DNA from: CAVQJU01 sp963729215 | GTDB lineage: Bacteria > Acidobacteriota > Vicinamibacteria > Vicinamibacterales > CAVVIG01 | NCBI GenBank assembly: GCA_963729215.1 | Contig: CAVSND010000023.1 | Span: forward strand, 186,001-250,000 | Direction: 5' to 3' | Length of the DNA: 64,000 nt | In this document: piece by piece, positions 1 to 8,132 of the stretch | Numbering within the stretch: position 1 is the first letter of the stretch | Layout: every line of letters starts with the position of its first letter | The notes under the pieces: generated by a model | What the model saw: only the letters and a program-made list of their open reading frames with translations | What the model was told of the DNA's origin: nothing | Database searches by the model: none | Program-made: the position numbers and the translations under genes

Positions 1-231
1 GACGGGCGATCGATTGGGGTCGCCGACGCCCGCAAGGTTCGCGATCACGCGGGGGTTCCAGACACCTTTCCCGTTGCCCAGATCGGGATGTCCGTCGGGC
101 AGTCGCGGCGCGGGATTGGCCGCGGCGGACTGGCTGCGCTCGGGAAGCCTGCCGGCGACCGGTGCGCTTTGCGCGAAGACCTGACCCGACAGCGCTGAAA
201 CGAGCATGGCGCCGGCAACAAGGGCCTTCAT
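1..231 (-). CDS. Exported protein of unknown function, N-terminal part only
   Basis: The first 77 codons of a gene that runs off the left edge of the window. The product begins with a Sec-type signal peptide (Met-Lys, then a hydrophobic stretch ending in VFAQ-S near residue 22). A proline-rich linker follows, with the phrase PRLPDGHPDLGNG at about residues 42-54. I associate that phrase with large exported acidobacterial proteins of unknown role, but this rests on memory of the family and not on a search. The start is the ATG whose complement ends at 231. No function is assigned. Confidence 0.7.
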   Translation of the reverse strand, partial: MKALVAGAMLVSALSGQVFAQSAPVAGRLPERSQSAAANPAPRLPDGHPDLGNGKGVWNPRVIANLAGVGDPNRSPV

Positions 232-311
232 AGGATCGCTCGCAGGTCAGAGGGATCGGTGTCACGGCATCATACGGCCGTGCGGGCTCGCGCCGGGAGA
301 TTTGGATTCGT

Positions 312-1226
312 TCAGGCGTTGACGGCCTGGGGCAACCGCGGCGTTCCGATGAGGATGGCCAGCTGGGCGGCGAAAATTGTCGCCAGCGCGCGCACGGACT
401 CCAGCTGTTCGGCGCCGCGCTGCAGCTCCACCGCGAACACCCCCACGCATCCGCCAGGCGTCATCAACGGGACGACCAGCGCACCGCTCTCCACCGCGCA
501 GCTCTTGACGACGCAGGTTTGGGTCGACCGGAAGGCGGCTGCCGTCGCGTTGTCGGCGTCGCGGCGCACCTGAGGCAACTGGGCCAGCACCTCGTCCGAA
601 TACCCGTGGGCCAGCGTGGGTACGAGCTCCGCACCCTGCTGATCCCATGCCCAGACAATGAGGCCGACGGCGTCGAGGAGGCGGGCAGCGCGCTGGAGCA
701 GAGGCGCTGCGTCCCGTCGTTCGAACACCCGCCCGAGCTCGGTACACAAATGCGCGGCGGCCAGGAGATCTGGTTTGAACGGGGGAGGCTGCGCCACGGC
801 CTCGCGGGGCGTGGACGTGGCTGCTTCCGCGGGCGCCACACGTCGCTTTCGTCCGAGATCCTGCCACGTGCGCGAAACGGCCTCGACGGCCGAGCCGACC
901 AGGAACCTCACGCGAAGCGGGGCGGGCCGCTCGGGCGTGTTGGTGGCGGCGGCTTCAAAGGCCGGCATCGGGGTGACGGTTTCGACGGGATCGGGGTAGA
1001 GCTCGAGAAACTCGCGCACCACGATATCGGGTTCGAGGCCGATGGCGTGCGCGTAGGCACGGATGAAGGCGCGGCGAAAGATCCCCGACGGCCAGTGCGT
1101 CACGTCGTCGCGTTCCAGCGCTTCGAGCAGCGAGAGCTTGATCTTCGTCTGTTCGGCGATCTCGATGAGGGAGACCTGTTGTTTTTCGCGCCGTTCGCGT
1201 AATCGCGCGCCGAAACTCTGAGCCAT
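312..1226 (-). CDS. RodZ-type helix-turn-helix protein with C-terminal GAF-like domain
   Basis: About 304 residues. The N-terminal 75 residues (from MAQSFGARLRERRE) match the helix-turn-helix found at the start of RodZ-like proteins, with the pattern LREAR...SLIEIAEQTKI...LEALE. No transmembrane segment follows, so this is not RodZ itself. After a Pro/Ala linker, residues of about 155-295 look like a GAF sensor fold (LCTELGRVFERRDAAPLL, then VGLIVWAWD and VPLMTPGGCVGVFAVEL). Together this suggests a cytosolic one-component regulator, although the ligand is not evident. An upstream in-frame ATG at 1274 exists, but the start at 1226 has a GAGGTG ribosome site a few bases ahead and begins exactly at the HTH. 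It is divergent from the PEGA gene at 1669. Confidence 0.75.
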   Translation of the reverse strand: MAQSFGARLRERREKQQVSLIEIAEQTKIKLSLLEALERDDVTHWPSGIFRRAFIRAYAHAIGLEPDIVVREFLELYPDPVETVTPMPAFEAAATNTPERPAPLRVRFLVGSAVEAVSRTWQDLGRKRRVAPAEAATSTPREAVAQPPPFKPDLLAAAHLCTELGRVFERRDAAPLLQRAARLLDAVGLIVWAWDQQGAELVPTLAHGYSDEVLAQLPQVRRDADNATAAAFRSTQTCVVKSCAVESGALVVPLMTPGGCVGVFAVELQRGAEQLESVRALATIFAAQLAILIGTPRLPQAVNA

Positions 1227-1668
1227 GCGGGACACCTCGCGGGGCAGGGGAAACACACCACCGCACGCCATCAACGTTCAATTTCTGGAAGATTTGCGCG
1301 AGATTCATCAGCCGGAGAACGGTCACCGCGCAGCCTCGGGCGAGGCGGCCCCGCGCGTTGAGGGTTGACGAACCTTCCGCGGCACAGAGTACCAATATGT
1401 CTCTCGTACTTCAAGGCAAGAAACCGCCCGGCTCGACCGTTCAGCGGCGTCACAGCTCTTCGGTGCCGCATCGGATTCGAGCGTTACGCGCCTCCAAATT
1501 AGTCTCCTTGAAGGATGACTTAAGTCTCTTCTTCCAATGCCTTTCTAACGCTTAACAGCCTCATCTGAATGGAGATATGAAAATTCGCTGCGGATTCAAG
1601 GTCGTCTCGACGGCGAGAGGTGGCACGCGGTTAGCTTTGCGGGGTACCGAAAGCCGCAACCAAAAATT
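1227..1668. other. Divergent intergenic region, no gene seen
   Basis: 442 bases between the HTH-GAF gene and the PEGA gene. It is less GC-rich around 1490-1580 than the surrounding coding DNA, as expected for a promoter region. I find no convincing -35/-10 pair, hairpin or RNA gene. The short frames here lack ribosome sites and protein-like composition. Confidence 0.4.
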
Positions 1669-2808
1669 ATGTCTGCCAACAGCACCGCGCACCAGGACCG
1701 TCAGCCGCCGCCGGCCCCCGAGGCAGTCGTGTTGCCGCCGGCAGGCAAGCCCGCCCGGCCCGGATCGTCCCGTTCCTTGATGAAACTGTTGACCTTTTCG
1801 AAGGCCGACGAAGGCCCGATGGGCGATTTTCCCAGCGAGCGGAAGCCGGGCGTTCCCTGGTTGAGGGTGGTCGTTCCGCTCGTCTGCGTTGCGGTGGTCG
1901 TCGTCGGAGCAGCCGTCGCGGCGGTGATCTTCATCCCGAAGTGGCAGGCGAGCGCAGCGGTGGTTCCGTCCGGGCAGCTGGTGGTGATTTCAGAGCCGGC
2001 CGGCGCCGAGGTCCGCGTCGATGGACAGCCGCGAGGCGTCACGCCGCTGAACCTGTCGCTGCCGGCCGGTCCGCATTCGTTGCAGTTGAATCGCGCCAGC
2101 GTCACGCGAACCATTGCGGTTGCCGTCAAGGCGGGCTCGGAGGCGACGCACTACGTTGATCTCCAGACATTGCCCGTGGCGGAGGTTGGACAGCTATTCG
2201 TGACCACCGAGCCGGCGGGCGCCCACGTGTCGGTGGACGGACAACCTCGCGGTGTCTCGCCCGTCAGCATCGGGGATATCCCGCCCGGGCAGCATGCGGT
2301 CTCGATCAAAAGCGACAAGGGCACGGTCCAGCGAAGCGTGACGGTGGAACGCGGTCAGACCGCGTCGCTTGTCGTGTCGCTGGTCGCGCAGTCTTCGTTC
2401 GGCTGGGTGTCCATTGCCAGCCCGGTCGTCATGCAGGTGTTCGAGGGCGACCAGAAGTTCGGCACGACCGAAACCGATCGCATCGTGATGTCGGCGGGGC
2501 GGCACACCCTGAAAATCGTGAACACCCGCCTGGGCGTTCAGCTCTCGCGTTCGGTGGACGTTCCGGCCGGCGGCGCCGCCACGATCAAGGTCGACGTTCC
2601 GGACGGCGTTGTTAATTTGAATGCCCTTCCGTGGGCCGAAGCGTGGATCGACGGCCGTCGCATCGGCGAAACGCCGCTCGCCAACATCAAGATTCCGCTC
2701 GGCGATCACGAGGCATTGTTCCGCCATCCGCAGCTGGGCGAACGTCGTCAGACGTTCACCGTGACGGCCAACGAACCCACGCGAGTGGCACTGGACCTGC
2801 GAAAATGA
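1669..2808 (+). CDS. Membrane-anchored PEGA-repeat protein
   Basis: 379 residues. A disordered Pro/Ala-rich cytosolic head (1-60) is followed by one transmembrane helix (about 64-91, WLRVVVPLVCVAVVVV and on), then an extracytoplasmic part built of PEGA-type beta repeats. Three are clear: about 100-165 (SEPAGAEVRVDGQPRGVTPL), 173-240 (TTEPAGAHVSVDGQPRGVSP) and 308-379 (LPWAEAWIDGRRIGETPL). A diverged unit lies between them. PEGA repeats are usually surface-exposed in envelope proteins, but no enzymatic role is implied. The stop overlaps the next ATG (ATGA at 2805-2808), so it is translationally coupled to the TPR/TonB-like gene. The architecture resembles the C-terminal half of the protein at 45269-47041. 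No strong ribosome site precedes 1669, so the start is uncertain. Confidence 0.8.
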   Translation: MSANSTAHQDRQPPPAPEAVVLPPAGKPARPGSSRSLMKLLTFSKADEGPMGDFPSERKPGVPWLRVVVPLVCVAVVVVGAAVAAVIFIPKWQASAAVVPSGQLVVISEPAGAEVRVDGQPRGVTPLNLSLPAGPHSLQLNRASVTRTIAVAVKAGSEATHYVDLQTLPVAEVGQLFVTTEPAGAHVSVDGQPRGVSPVSIGDIPPGQHAVSIKSDKGTVQRSVTVERGQTASLVVSLVAQSSFGWVSIASPVVMQVFEGDQKFGTTETDRIVMSAGRHTLKIVNTRLGVQLSRSVDVPAGGAATIKVDVPDGVVNLNALPWAEAWIDGRRIGETPLANIKIPLGDHEALFRHPQLGERRQTFTVTANEPTRVALDLRK

Positions 2809-3744
2809 AGACACTGCTCGTCGGCGTCGTTCTCGTATGCCTCACGTTCGGCCAGATGAACGCAGGAGCGCAGGCCGAGAACGCCCTCGACAGGGCACGT
2901 GCTCTCTACGATTCGGCGTCGTTCGACGAAGCGCTGGTCCTCCTCGATCGTGTCAGCGGCGCCCAGCCCGAGAGCGACGTCGAGGAAGTGCAGCGATATC
3001 GAGCGCTGTGTCTGCTCGCACTCAATCGAACATCGGACGCGCAGCGCGCGATTGAGATCGTCTTTTCGCGCGATCCGCTGTTCCGGCTCTCGGACGGCGA
3101 CGCGCCGCCGCGCATGCGCACCGCGTTCAACGACGTTCGGCGCCGCCTGATGCCCAAGGTGACCGAACAGCTCTACGCCTCGGCGAAGCTCGCGTTCGAT
3201 CGCAAGGAGTACGACCTGGCGGCCACGCAATTCAGCGACCTGCTCACGTTTCTCGAGGACGGCGACGCCCGCGAGCTGCCGAGCCTCAAGGAATTCAGAA
3301 CGCTGGCCACCGGCTTCCGCGATTTGAGCCAGGTGGCGGTCGCGACGGCTCCTAAACCCGCAGCGGCTCCGGCGGCAGAGCCGATTGCGCAGGTCTCGCC
3401 GGCGGGACAGACCGCGGGCGCCCTCAATGTTCCGGCGGCTACCGCGAACACCGGCGCTGGCCACGGCATCGGGCACACTCGAGCCGCCCGTCGTCATCAG
3501 GCAGCAGATGCCCCTCTGGCTGGGGATGCGCGACTTCCTTCCGCGCGGCAATCGCGGCACCCTCAGAGTCATCATCGACGAGCGCGGGAATGTGGAGGAG
3601 GCGCGCGTCATCGAATCGCTCCACATGGTCTACGACGCCCTGCTGATCTCGGCCACCAGGACGTGGAAGTACGAGCCAGCCAAGCTGGACGGGAAACCGG
3701 TCCGCTACGTGAAGATGATCGAAGTGGTCCTCAGACCCCAGTAG
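2805..3744 (+). CDS. Exported TPR/TonB-C-like protein, frameshifted
   Basis: Begins MKTLLVGVVLVCLTFGQMNA, a signal peptide. A helical region of TPR character follows (residues about 25-175: ARALYDSASFDEALVLLDRV, LYASAKLAFDRKEYDLAATQ), then an Ala/Pro linker. The C-terminal part (EPPVVIRQQMP, then GTLRVIIDERGNVEEARVIE and TWKYEPAKLDGKPV) is a TonB C-terminal-like domain, but it is encoded one frame over. The joined gene is 940 bases, one more than a multiple of three. The switch lies in the linker, most simply in the GGG at 3471-3473. Without it the first frame would run on to 3803 with no recognisable domain and into the convergent gene. The domain pair suggests an envelope protein acting with its coupled PEGA neighbour. 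The start is fixed by the ATGA overlap. Confidence 0.7.
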
Positions 3745-4947
3745 TCAGAGCGACTGCAGGAAGGCCAGCAGCGCCGAACGCGCCACCTCATCGAGTCGAA
3801 TAAATCCCTGTCGCGCGAGGTCGGCCTCGCCGGCATGCCTGGCAATGGCGTCTTCAATCGTCGCGGCGCTGCCGTCGTGCAGGAGCGGGCGCCGGAACCG
3901 CAGTCCCCATAGCGCAGGGGTCCTCATCTCGTCCGGCGACGCCGTGGAATCGGCTTGCTTGATGCCGTCGCCGGTGCCGATCTTGTGCAGGAGCAGGTCC
4001 GAGTAGAGCGGCACGACCTTCCGATCGAAGAGCGGGTTGACGTTCGACCCTGTCATCAGCGCCGGAACGTGGCAGGCGGCGCAGCCGATCGCGGCAAACG
4101 TGCGCTCGCCATCCCGGACGGCGCTGTCGATCGGCCCGCGCGCAACAGGCGCCAGAAACTTCATGAACGCGGCGAAGTGGTCGATGTCGCGCAGCCGCGT
4201 GACCGGATCGGGCTTGTCTTCGGGATCGGCCGCGGCGTCACAGTGCTTCATCTGTTCGGAGGGAATGCCAAAGGCGAACTCGGCGGGGAAGATGTCGTTG
4301 GTGATCCCCATCTCGTTCCGGTAGGCATCCCCGGAAAATGTCAGCAGCGTGGCGACCTGCGCCTTCCATCCAAACCGGCCGACCCGGCGCTCGCCCGTGG
4401 CCACGTCGATGACGATCGAGGCCCGGCCTGCGCTGCCATCGCGATTCCGATCCAGGGGATCCGCCAGCGAGAGCAGGGTGTCGTCCGGAATCGCCTCGAT
4501 CAAGCCCGCGCCGAAGAGCGGCACGGGCACACGCCGCGCTACCACGTTCATGTCGGGCGGCAGCACGGGCTGACAGGCATGGTTGGGCAGCGAGAACGTG
4601 TGAAACAGCGTGTTGCCGTCCGCATCGAGCGCCCGGAACGTGCCGTCAGCATCTCTGTGGCCCGCGCGGAGCTCCGCCATCGGGCTGATGCCGCCAATCG
4701 CCGGCACGCTGTGACACACGCCGCAGCTCGTTCCATTGAAGGCCGGGCCCAGGCCCTCGTCTACGGTTTCGACGCCGGTGAAGGCGCCCAGCCCCGCGCG
4801 AAAGGCATCGAACTCACGCGGTGTGATGCCGGGAAGCGGGTCGCCCGGCCGCAGCGGCACGCTCTGGCCTGCCACCGGCGCGGTGAACAGCGCCAGTGTC
4901 CAGACGGTCAGCAGCGCGGCCAGGGAGACAACGATCGCGCGCGGCAT
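3745..4947 (-). CDS. Di-haem oxidoreductase (DUF1111/DHOR, putative peroxidase-like)
   Basis: About 400 residues, with a signal peptide (MPRAIVVSLAALLTVWTLAL). Two c-type haem sites are visible: CGVCH at about 75-79 and CAACH near 290. The surrounding sequence (NGTSCGVCHSVPAIGG, then DEMRTPALWGLRFRRPLLHDG and AIARHAGEA) is typical of the DHOR family related to thiol oxidases and bacterial cytochrome c peroxidases. The expected place is the periplasm, carrying out redox chemistry with an unknown substrate. A longer frame to 5010 exists, but the ATG at 4947 begins the signal peptide and overlaps the stop of the upstream cupredoxin gene by one base (TGATG), so the two are coupled. The gene converges tail to tail with the frameshifted TonB-like gene, leaving no space. 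Confidence 0.85.
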   Translation of the reverse strand: MPRAIVVSLAALLTVWTLALFTAPVAGQSVPLRPGDPLPGITPREFDAFRAGLGAFTGVETVDEGLGPAFNGTSCGVCHSVPAIGGISPMAELRAGHRDADGTFRALDADGNTLFHTFSLPNHACQPVLPPDMNVVARRVPVPLFGAGLIEAIPDDTLLSLADPLDRNRDGSAGRASIVIDVATGERRVGRFGWKAQVATLLTFSGDAYRNEMGITNDIFPAEFAFGIPSEQMKHCDAAADPEDKPDPVTRLRDIDHFAAFMKFLAPVARGPIDSAVRDGERTFAAIGCAACHVPALMTGSNVNPLFDRKVVPLYSDLLLHKIGTGDGIKQADSTASPDEMRTPALWGLRFRRPLLHDGSAATIEDAIARHAGEADLARQGFIRLDEVARSALLAFLQSL

Positions 4948-5297
4948 CAGTCCTCGACCACCAGGACGCCGTGCATGAAGTCGTGGCCCGCGCCACACAG
5001 CTTCGAGCACTCGAACGCGTAACGGCCCGCCTTGTCCGGCGTGAACTTTACCGTGATCGATCCGCGCCCGCGCTTCGGGATGACCCGATCGACGTCAGTG
5101 CCGACGATGCGGAACCCGTGATCGGTGTCGTCGCTCTCGAGCACGAACTCGACGGTCTCGCCGCGATGAATCTTGATTTCGTCCGGCGTGAACCGGAACC
5201 GTTCGGCCGTGATGCGCACGGTCACGGTCCGCTCCTGTGCGAAGGGACACGTGGCCATCGCGAAAATCAGGCCGGCCGCAATCGTGAATCTCGTCAT
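4947..5297 (-). CDS. Exported cupredoxin with CuA-like ligand set
   Basis: 116 residues with a short signal peptide. The fold is the cupredoxin seen in cytochrome c oxidase subunit II and nitrous oxide reductase. The copper motif near the end reads CSKLCGAGHDFM, giving Cys97, Cys101, His105 and Met108, and an upstream His60 lies in DTDHGF. That is a CuA-type set. The residue usually Glu between the cysteines is replaced (CSKLC instead of CSEIC), but Glu binds there only through its backbone. There are no oxidase transmembrane helices, so this is a free periplasmic electron carrier or donor. It is coupled to the di-haem oxidoreductase downstream, which suggests they form one short electron-transfer pair. 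A GAGGTG ribosome site precedes the ATG. Confidence 0.82.
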   Translation of the reverse strand: MTRFTIAAGLIFAMATCPFAQERTVTVRITAERFRFTPDEIKIHRGETVEFVLESDDTDHGFRIVGTDVDRVIPKRGRGSITVKFTPDKAGRYAFECSKLCGAGHDFMHGVLVVED

Positions 5298-5332
5298 CGT
5301 TGGGCACCTCTACAGAAGTCGTTGCACGAGCC

Positions 5333-5386
5333 GTAGCGTCCGCCTTCAGGCGGACGTTTCGCTGGCCGGCTGAAGCCGGCCGCTAC
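5333..5386. repeat. Dispersed palindromic repeat R1, copy 1
   Basis: About 54 bases with two consecutive perfect hairpins (TCCGCC/GGCGGA and CCGGC-TGAA-GCCGG) enclosed by an outer stem, GTAGCG at the left end and CGCTAC at the right. The whole can fold as a three-way junction. It lies between the end of the porin gene and the start of the cupredoxin gene, which read in the same direction. Near-identical copies are at 21636 and 31604. Confidence 0.8.
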
Positions 5387-5403
5387 GCCAGATTGAAACC
5401 GCG

Positions 5404-6567
5404 CTAGAACCACCAGCCCAGGCCGACGCTGAATGCGCGCGGCGCAGCGACGACCAGGCTCTGATTGCCGCCGATCGTGTAATCCACTTTCACGACGACG
5501 TCGGGATCGGGGAAGTACGAGACGCCCATGATCCAGGCTGTGCCGTTGAATGCCCCGATGGGCTGATACCCGGTGGGCATCCGGAACTGCGTGTCGAATT
5601 TTTCATAGCGGACGAAGCCCACCACTTCGCGAGGTGGGGGAAACGGCAGGATCGGATGCGCGACTTCGAGATACGCGCCGAACATCTGGCTTGCGATATT
5701 GGGGTCGACGCCTTCCCGCAGCGCCCGCAGGCGATTGAGCTCGTCCGCCTGGTCGACGAACACGTGGGCAATTTCGCCGCGCAGTTCCAGACGGCCGAGG
5801 CGTCCCCGGCCATCAGCTTCGACCAGCGTGACACGCGGATCGAGGGTCGGCGAGCCGCTCGTCGTCCGTCCGCGCCAGATGCTCGTGCCGAGAGTCAGGC
5901 GACGGACGCCGAGATATTCCAGCCTGCCGGTGCCGGCCCAGTGGCGCACGACTGCACGAGAGCCCTGCTGGGCCGAGTCGGCGAGACCTTCGCCCGCGCT
6001 GAACTCCGCGGCGTTGAGCGGCGCCATCGCGTAGGCGCGGTAGCGCCATCCGCGGCCGAACTCGCCGAAGACGCCCGCGCCCGCGTCAAACCACGTGGTC
6101 GGGATGATGAAGGTGTCCACGAAGGGCCGCTGGACGCCGTAAAAGGTTGGCGGCTCGTGGCGCTCGTTGATGATGCCGACCGGGACGAGCAGCTGGCCCG
6201 CGCGGATGTTGAACCGGCGATCGATGAGGAAATCGAGATACGCCTGCTCGAGCTCCAGCTCGCCCTTCTCTTCGCCGCCTTCGACGATCGCGTGCTCCAC
6301 CTCGAGCTCCGAGATGAAGCGGATCCGATCGGAGAAGCGATGCGCGAACAGGAGCACGAATCGGCGGAAGTCGATGAAGGCGTCGGCGTTCGAGGGATCG
6401 ACGAACTGCAGGTCCATGTAGCCCGACAGCGACGAGAGCGGGCTGGAGCTCGCGCGCTCAGGAGATCCGGTCGTCTGGGCTTCGGAACCAGCGGATAAGG
6501 AAACAAGAAAGAGAGCGGCTAAGGCTGTGAAGGGCCTGAAGATGCCGCGAAGACTCTGCCGGAGCAT
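5404..6567 (-). CDS. Outer-membrane beta-barrel, phosphate-selective-porin (OprO/P) like
   Basis: 387 residues. A signal peptide ends near residue 30 (SAGSEAQ). The rest has the alternating pattern and landmarks of the OprO/OprP-type porin family: SGYMDLQFVD at the start of the barrel, ISELEVEHAIVEGG, then LELEQAYLDFLIDRRFNIRAG, QLLVPVGIINERHEPPTFYG, and a final strand ending in a C-terminal phenylalanine (VGLGWWF) as the BAM signal. The likely role is outer-membrane uptake of an anion or small solute. It sits downstream of a ModA-like binding protein in the same direction (62-base gap), which may hint at a shared oxyanion transport role. That link is inference. Confidence 0.8.
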   Translation of the reverse strand: MLRQSLRGIFRPFTALAALFLVSLSAGSEAQTTGSPERASSSPLSSLSGYMDLQFVDPSNADAFIDFRRFVLLFAHRFSDRIRFISELEVEHAIVEGGEEKGELELEQAYLDFLIDRRFNIRAGQLLVPVGIINERHEPPTFYGVQRPFVDTFIIPTTWFDAGAGVFGEFGRGWRYRAYAMAPLNAAEFSAGEGLADSAQQGSRAVVRHWAGTGRLEYLGVRRLTLGTSIWRGRTTSGSPTLDPRVTLVEADGRGRLGRLELRGEIAHVFVDQADELNRLRALREGVDPNIASQMFGAYLEVAHPILPFPPPREVVGFVRYEKFDTQFRMPTGYQPIGAFNGTAWIMGVSYFPDPDVVVKVDYTIGGNQSLVVAAPRAFSVGLGWWF

Positions 6568-6629
6568 GGCCAGCAGAGTAGCCGAGCATTTTGAAGCAAG
6601 TCAACAACTATTTTGATTAATCGAAATCG

Positions 6630-7418
6630 CTATTCTGTGACTCTCAAATCCGGACGGCCGTTCTGCGGCACCATGCCCACCGCCCGGTAAACGTCGTCCG
6701 CCTCGCGAGACGAGAGGAAATTGAGCAGCGCCTTCGCCGCAGCTGGCGATTTGGCGTTCGCCGACACGAACCCTACCAGGCCGGTCGGTGTGGAGATCTG
6801 CCGCGGGATCGCGCCGACGGACTCGACACCCGGCTCCGTCAGGATTTCGCTGATGAAAGTGAGGCCGATCTCGACCTCGCCTTTCGCGAGCGCCGCCATG
6901 GCCGCCGCCCCGCCCTGCGCGAGCTTGATCTTCGGTTTCATCTGCTCGGCGATGCCGAGTTTCCTGAGCGTCTCCGTGAAGCTGACGCCGGCCGCCGCGC
7001 CGCCCGCCGGATCCGGATACGAAATGGACGCTGCCGCGAGCAGCGTGCGTTTGAACGCCTCGGGCGTCGAGATGTCCGGCTTGCGCGCCCCGGTTCGCAC
7101 GGCGACGCCAACCGCGACGCTTGCCAGGAACGTTTCGCTGCTCTTGACGACGTGGCCGGATGCCAGGACTTCGGGAAACGGCGGCTGCACGATCGGCACG
7201 TCGAACGGTTCGCCGTTGGCGACCTGACGCTTCGTCCCGAGGCCCGACCCGAACGTGGCCTTCACCTTGTGTCCGCTGATTTTTTCGAAGCGCGGAATCA
7301 ACTGCTCGATCGCGGCCTTGATGCCGCCCGGCCCGATGAGCGTGACCTCGTCCGCGTGTGCGCGCTGACCACCGCAGAGCAGAAGAACGATCGTGGCCGT
7401 CGAGAGGAATGATTTCAT
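6630..7418 (-). CDS. Periplasmic substrate-binding protein, ModA-like
   Basis: 262 residues with a signal peptide (MKSFLSTATIVLLLCGGQRAHA). The body has the type II periplasmic binding protein fold in the form seen in molybdate-binding ModA-like proteins: an early IPRFEKISGHKVKATFGSG and a middle block SYPDPAGGAAAGVSFTE, then GEVEIGLTFISEI and a C-terminal AAKALLNFLSSREAD. No permease or ATPase gene is nearby, so the ligand is open. Orphan copies in this family are often annotated only as extracellular solute-binding. The start at 7418 overlaps the stop of the EF-P gene by one base. A longer frame to 7922 only shadows the EF-P gene. Confidence 0.8.
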   Translation of the reverse strand: MKSFLSTATIVLLLCGGQRAHADEVTLIGPGGIKAAIEQLIPRFEKISGHKVKATFGSGLGTKRQVANGEPFDVPIVQPPFPEVLASGHVVKSSETFLASVAVGVAVRTGARKPDISTPEAFKRTLLAAASISYPDPAGGAAAGVSFTETLRKLGIAEQMKPKIKLAQGGAAAMAALAKGEVEIGLTFISEILTEPGVESVGAIPRQISTPTGLVGFVSANAKSPAAAKALLNFLSSREADDVYRAVGMVPQNGRPDLRVTE

Positions 7419-7993
7419 CAGGCCCGCCCCGCGAACTCGCGCGTTTCCGTGTGAACCTTGACCTTCTCGCCTTCCTTGATGAACAACGGCACGCGAATCT
7501 CGAGGCCCGTTTCGAGCGTGGCGGACTTCGTGGCGCCGCCGCTCGCGGTGTCGCCTCTCGTGCCCGGCTCCGTGTACGTGACCGTCAATTCGACGTGCGG
7601 CGGGAACTGCACCCCGATGGGGTTCCCGTTGAACTTCTGGATCTGCACCATGACGTTGTCCACGAGCAGCTGCCGGTCGTCGCCAACAATCTCGGGCCTC
7701 AGCGTCAACGTTTCGAAGCTTTCCTGGTCCATGAAGTTGAAGCCGCTGCTGTCGGAGTACAGGTAGGACGCGTCCACCACCACCAGGTCGGGCTCCTTGA
7801 ACTTGTCGCCGGCCTTGAAGGTCTTGTCGAACACCGCGCGCGTGATCAGGTTGCGCATTTTGAGACGCACGAGCGTCTGGCCGCCGCGGGCGGTCGGCTT
7901 CGACACCTCGACGTCGAGGCAATGGAAGGGCGCATCTTCGAATTCGAAGTACATCTTCCGTTTGATTTCGATCGCTTCAATCAGGCTGGCCAT
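7418..7993 (-). CDS. efp: Elongation factor P family protein, EfpL(YeiP)-type loop
   Basis: 191 residues and full length for the family, with KOW-like domain I, the OB domain II (YLYSDSSGFNFMDQESFETL) and domain III ending KVHTETREFAGRA. EF-P binds ribosomes stalled at polyproline and places a loop residue at the peptidyl-transferase centre. Here the loop is KPTARGGQT (residues 32-40). It is longer than the PGKG loop of classical EF-P and has Arg36 where the modified lysine would sit, as in EfpL/YeiP. It therefore probably works without lysine modification. It heads a minus-strand pair with the ModA-like gene (1-base overlap). Whether the genome has another EF-P cannot be seen here. Confidence 0.85.
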   Translation of the reverse strand: MASLIEAIEIKRKMYFEFEDAPFHCLDVEVSKPTARGGQTLVRLKMRNLITRAVFDKTFKAGDKFKEPDLVVVDASYLYSDSSGFNFMDQESFETLTLRPEIVGDDRQLLVDNVMVQIQKFNGNPIGVQFPPHVELTVTYTEPGTRGDTASGGATKSATLETGLEIRVPLFIKEGEKVKVHTETREFAGRA

Positions 7994-8132
7994 AAGTCAC
8001 TCTGCTGTCCGTGCCGGACTCTCGTGTCCACAGGCCGGCGGGAAGGGCGTTCCGCCGGGCGCCACATGGTAACAAACTGTCATCTCGGCGCGTCTCTTGC
8101 CTGCTTTTTGGATCGGAGTTGAAAAGAGCGGG

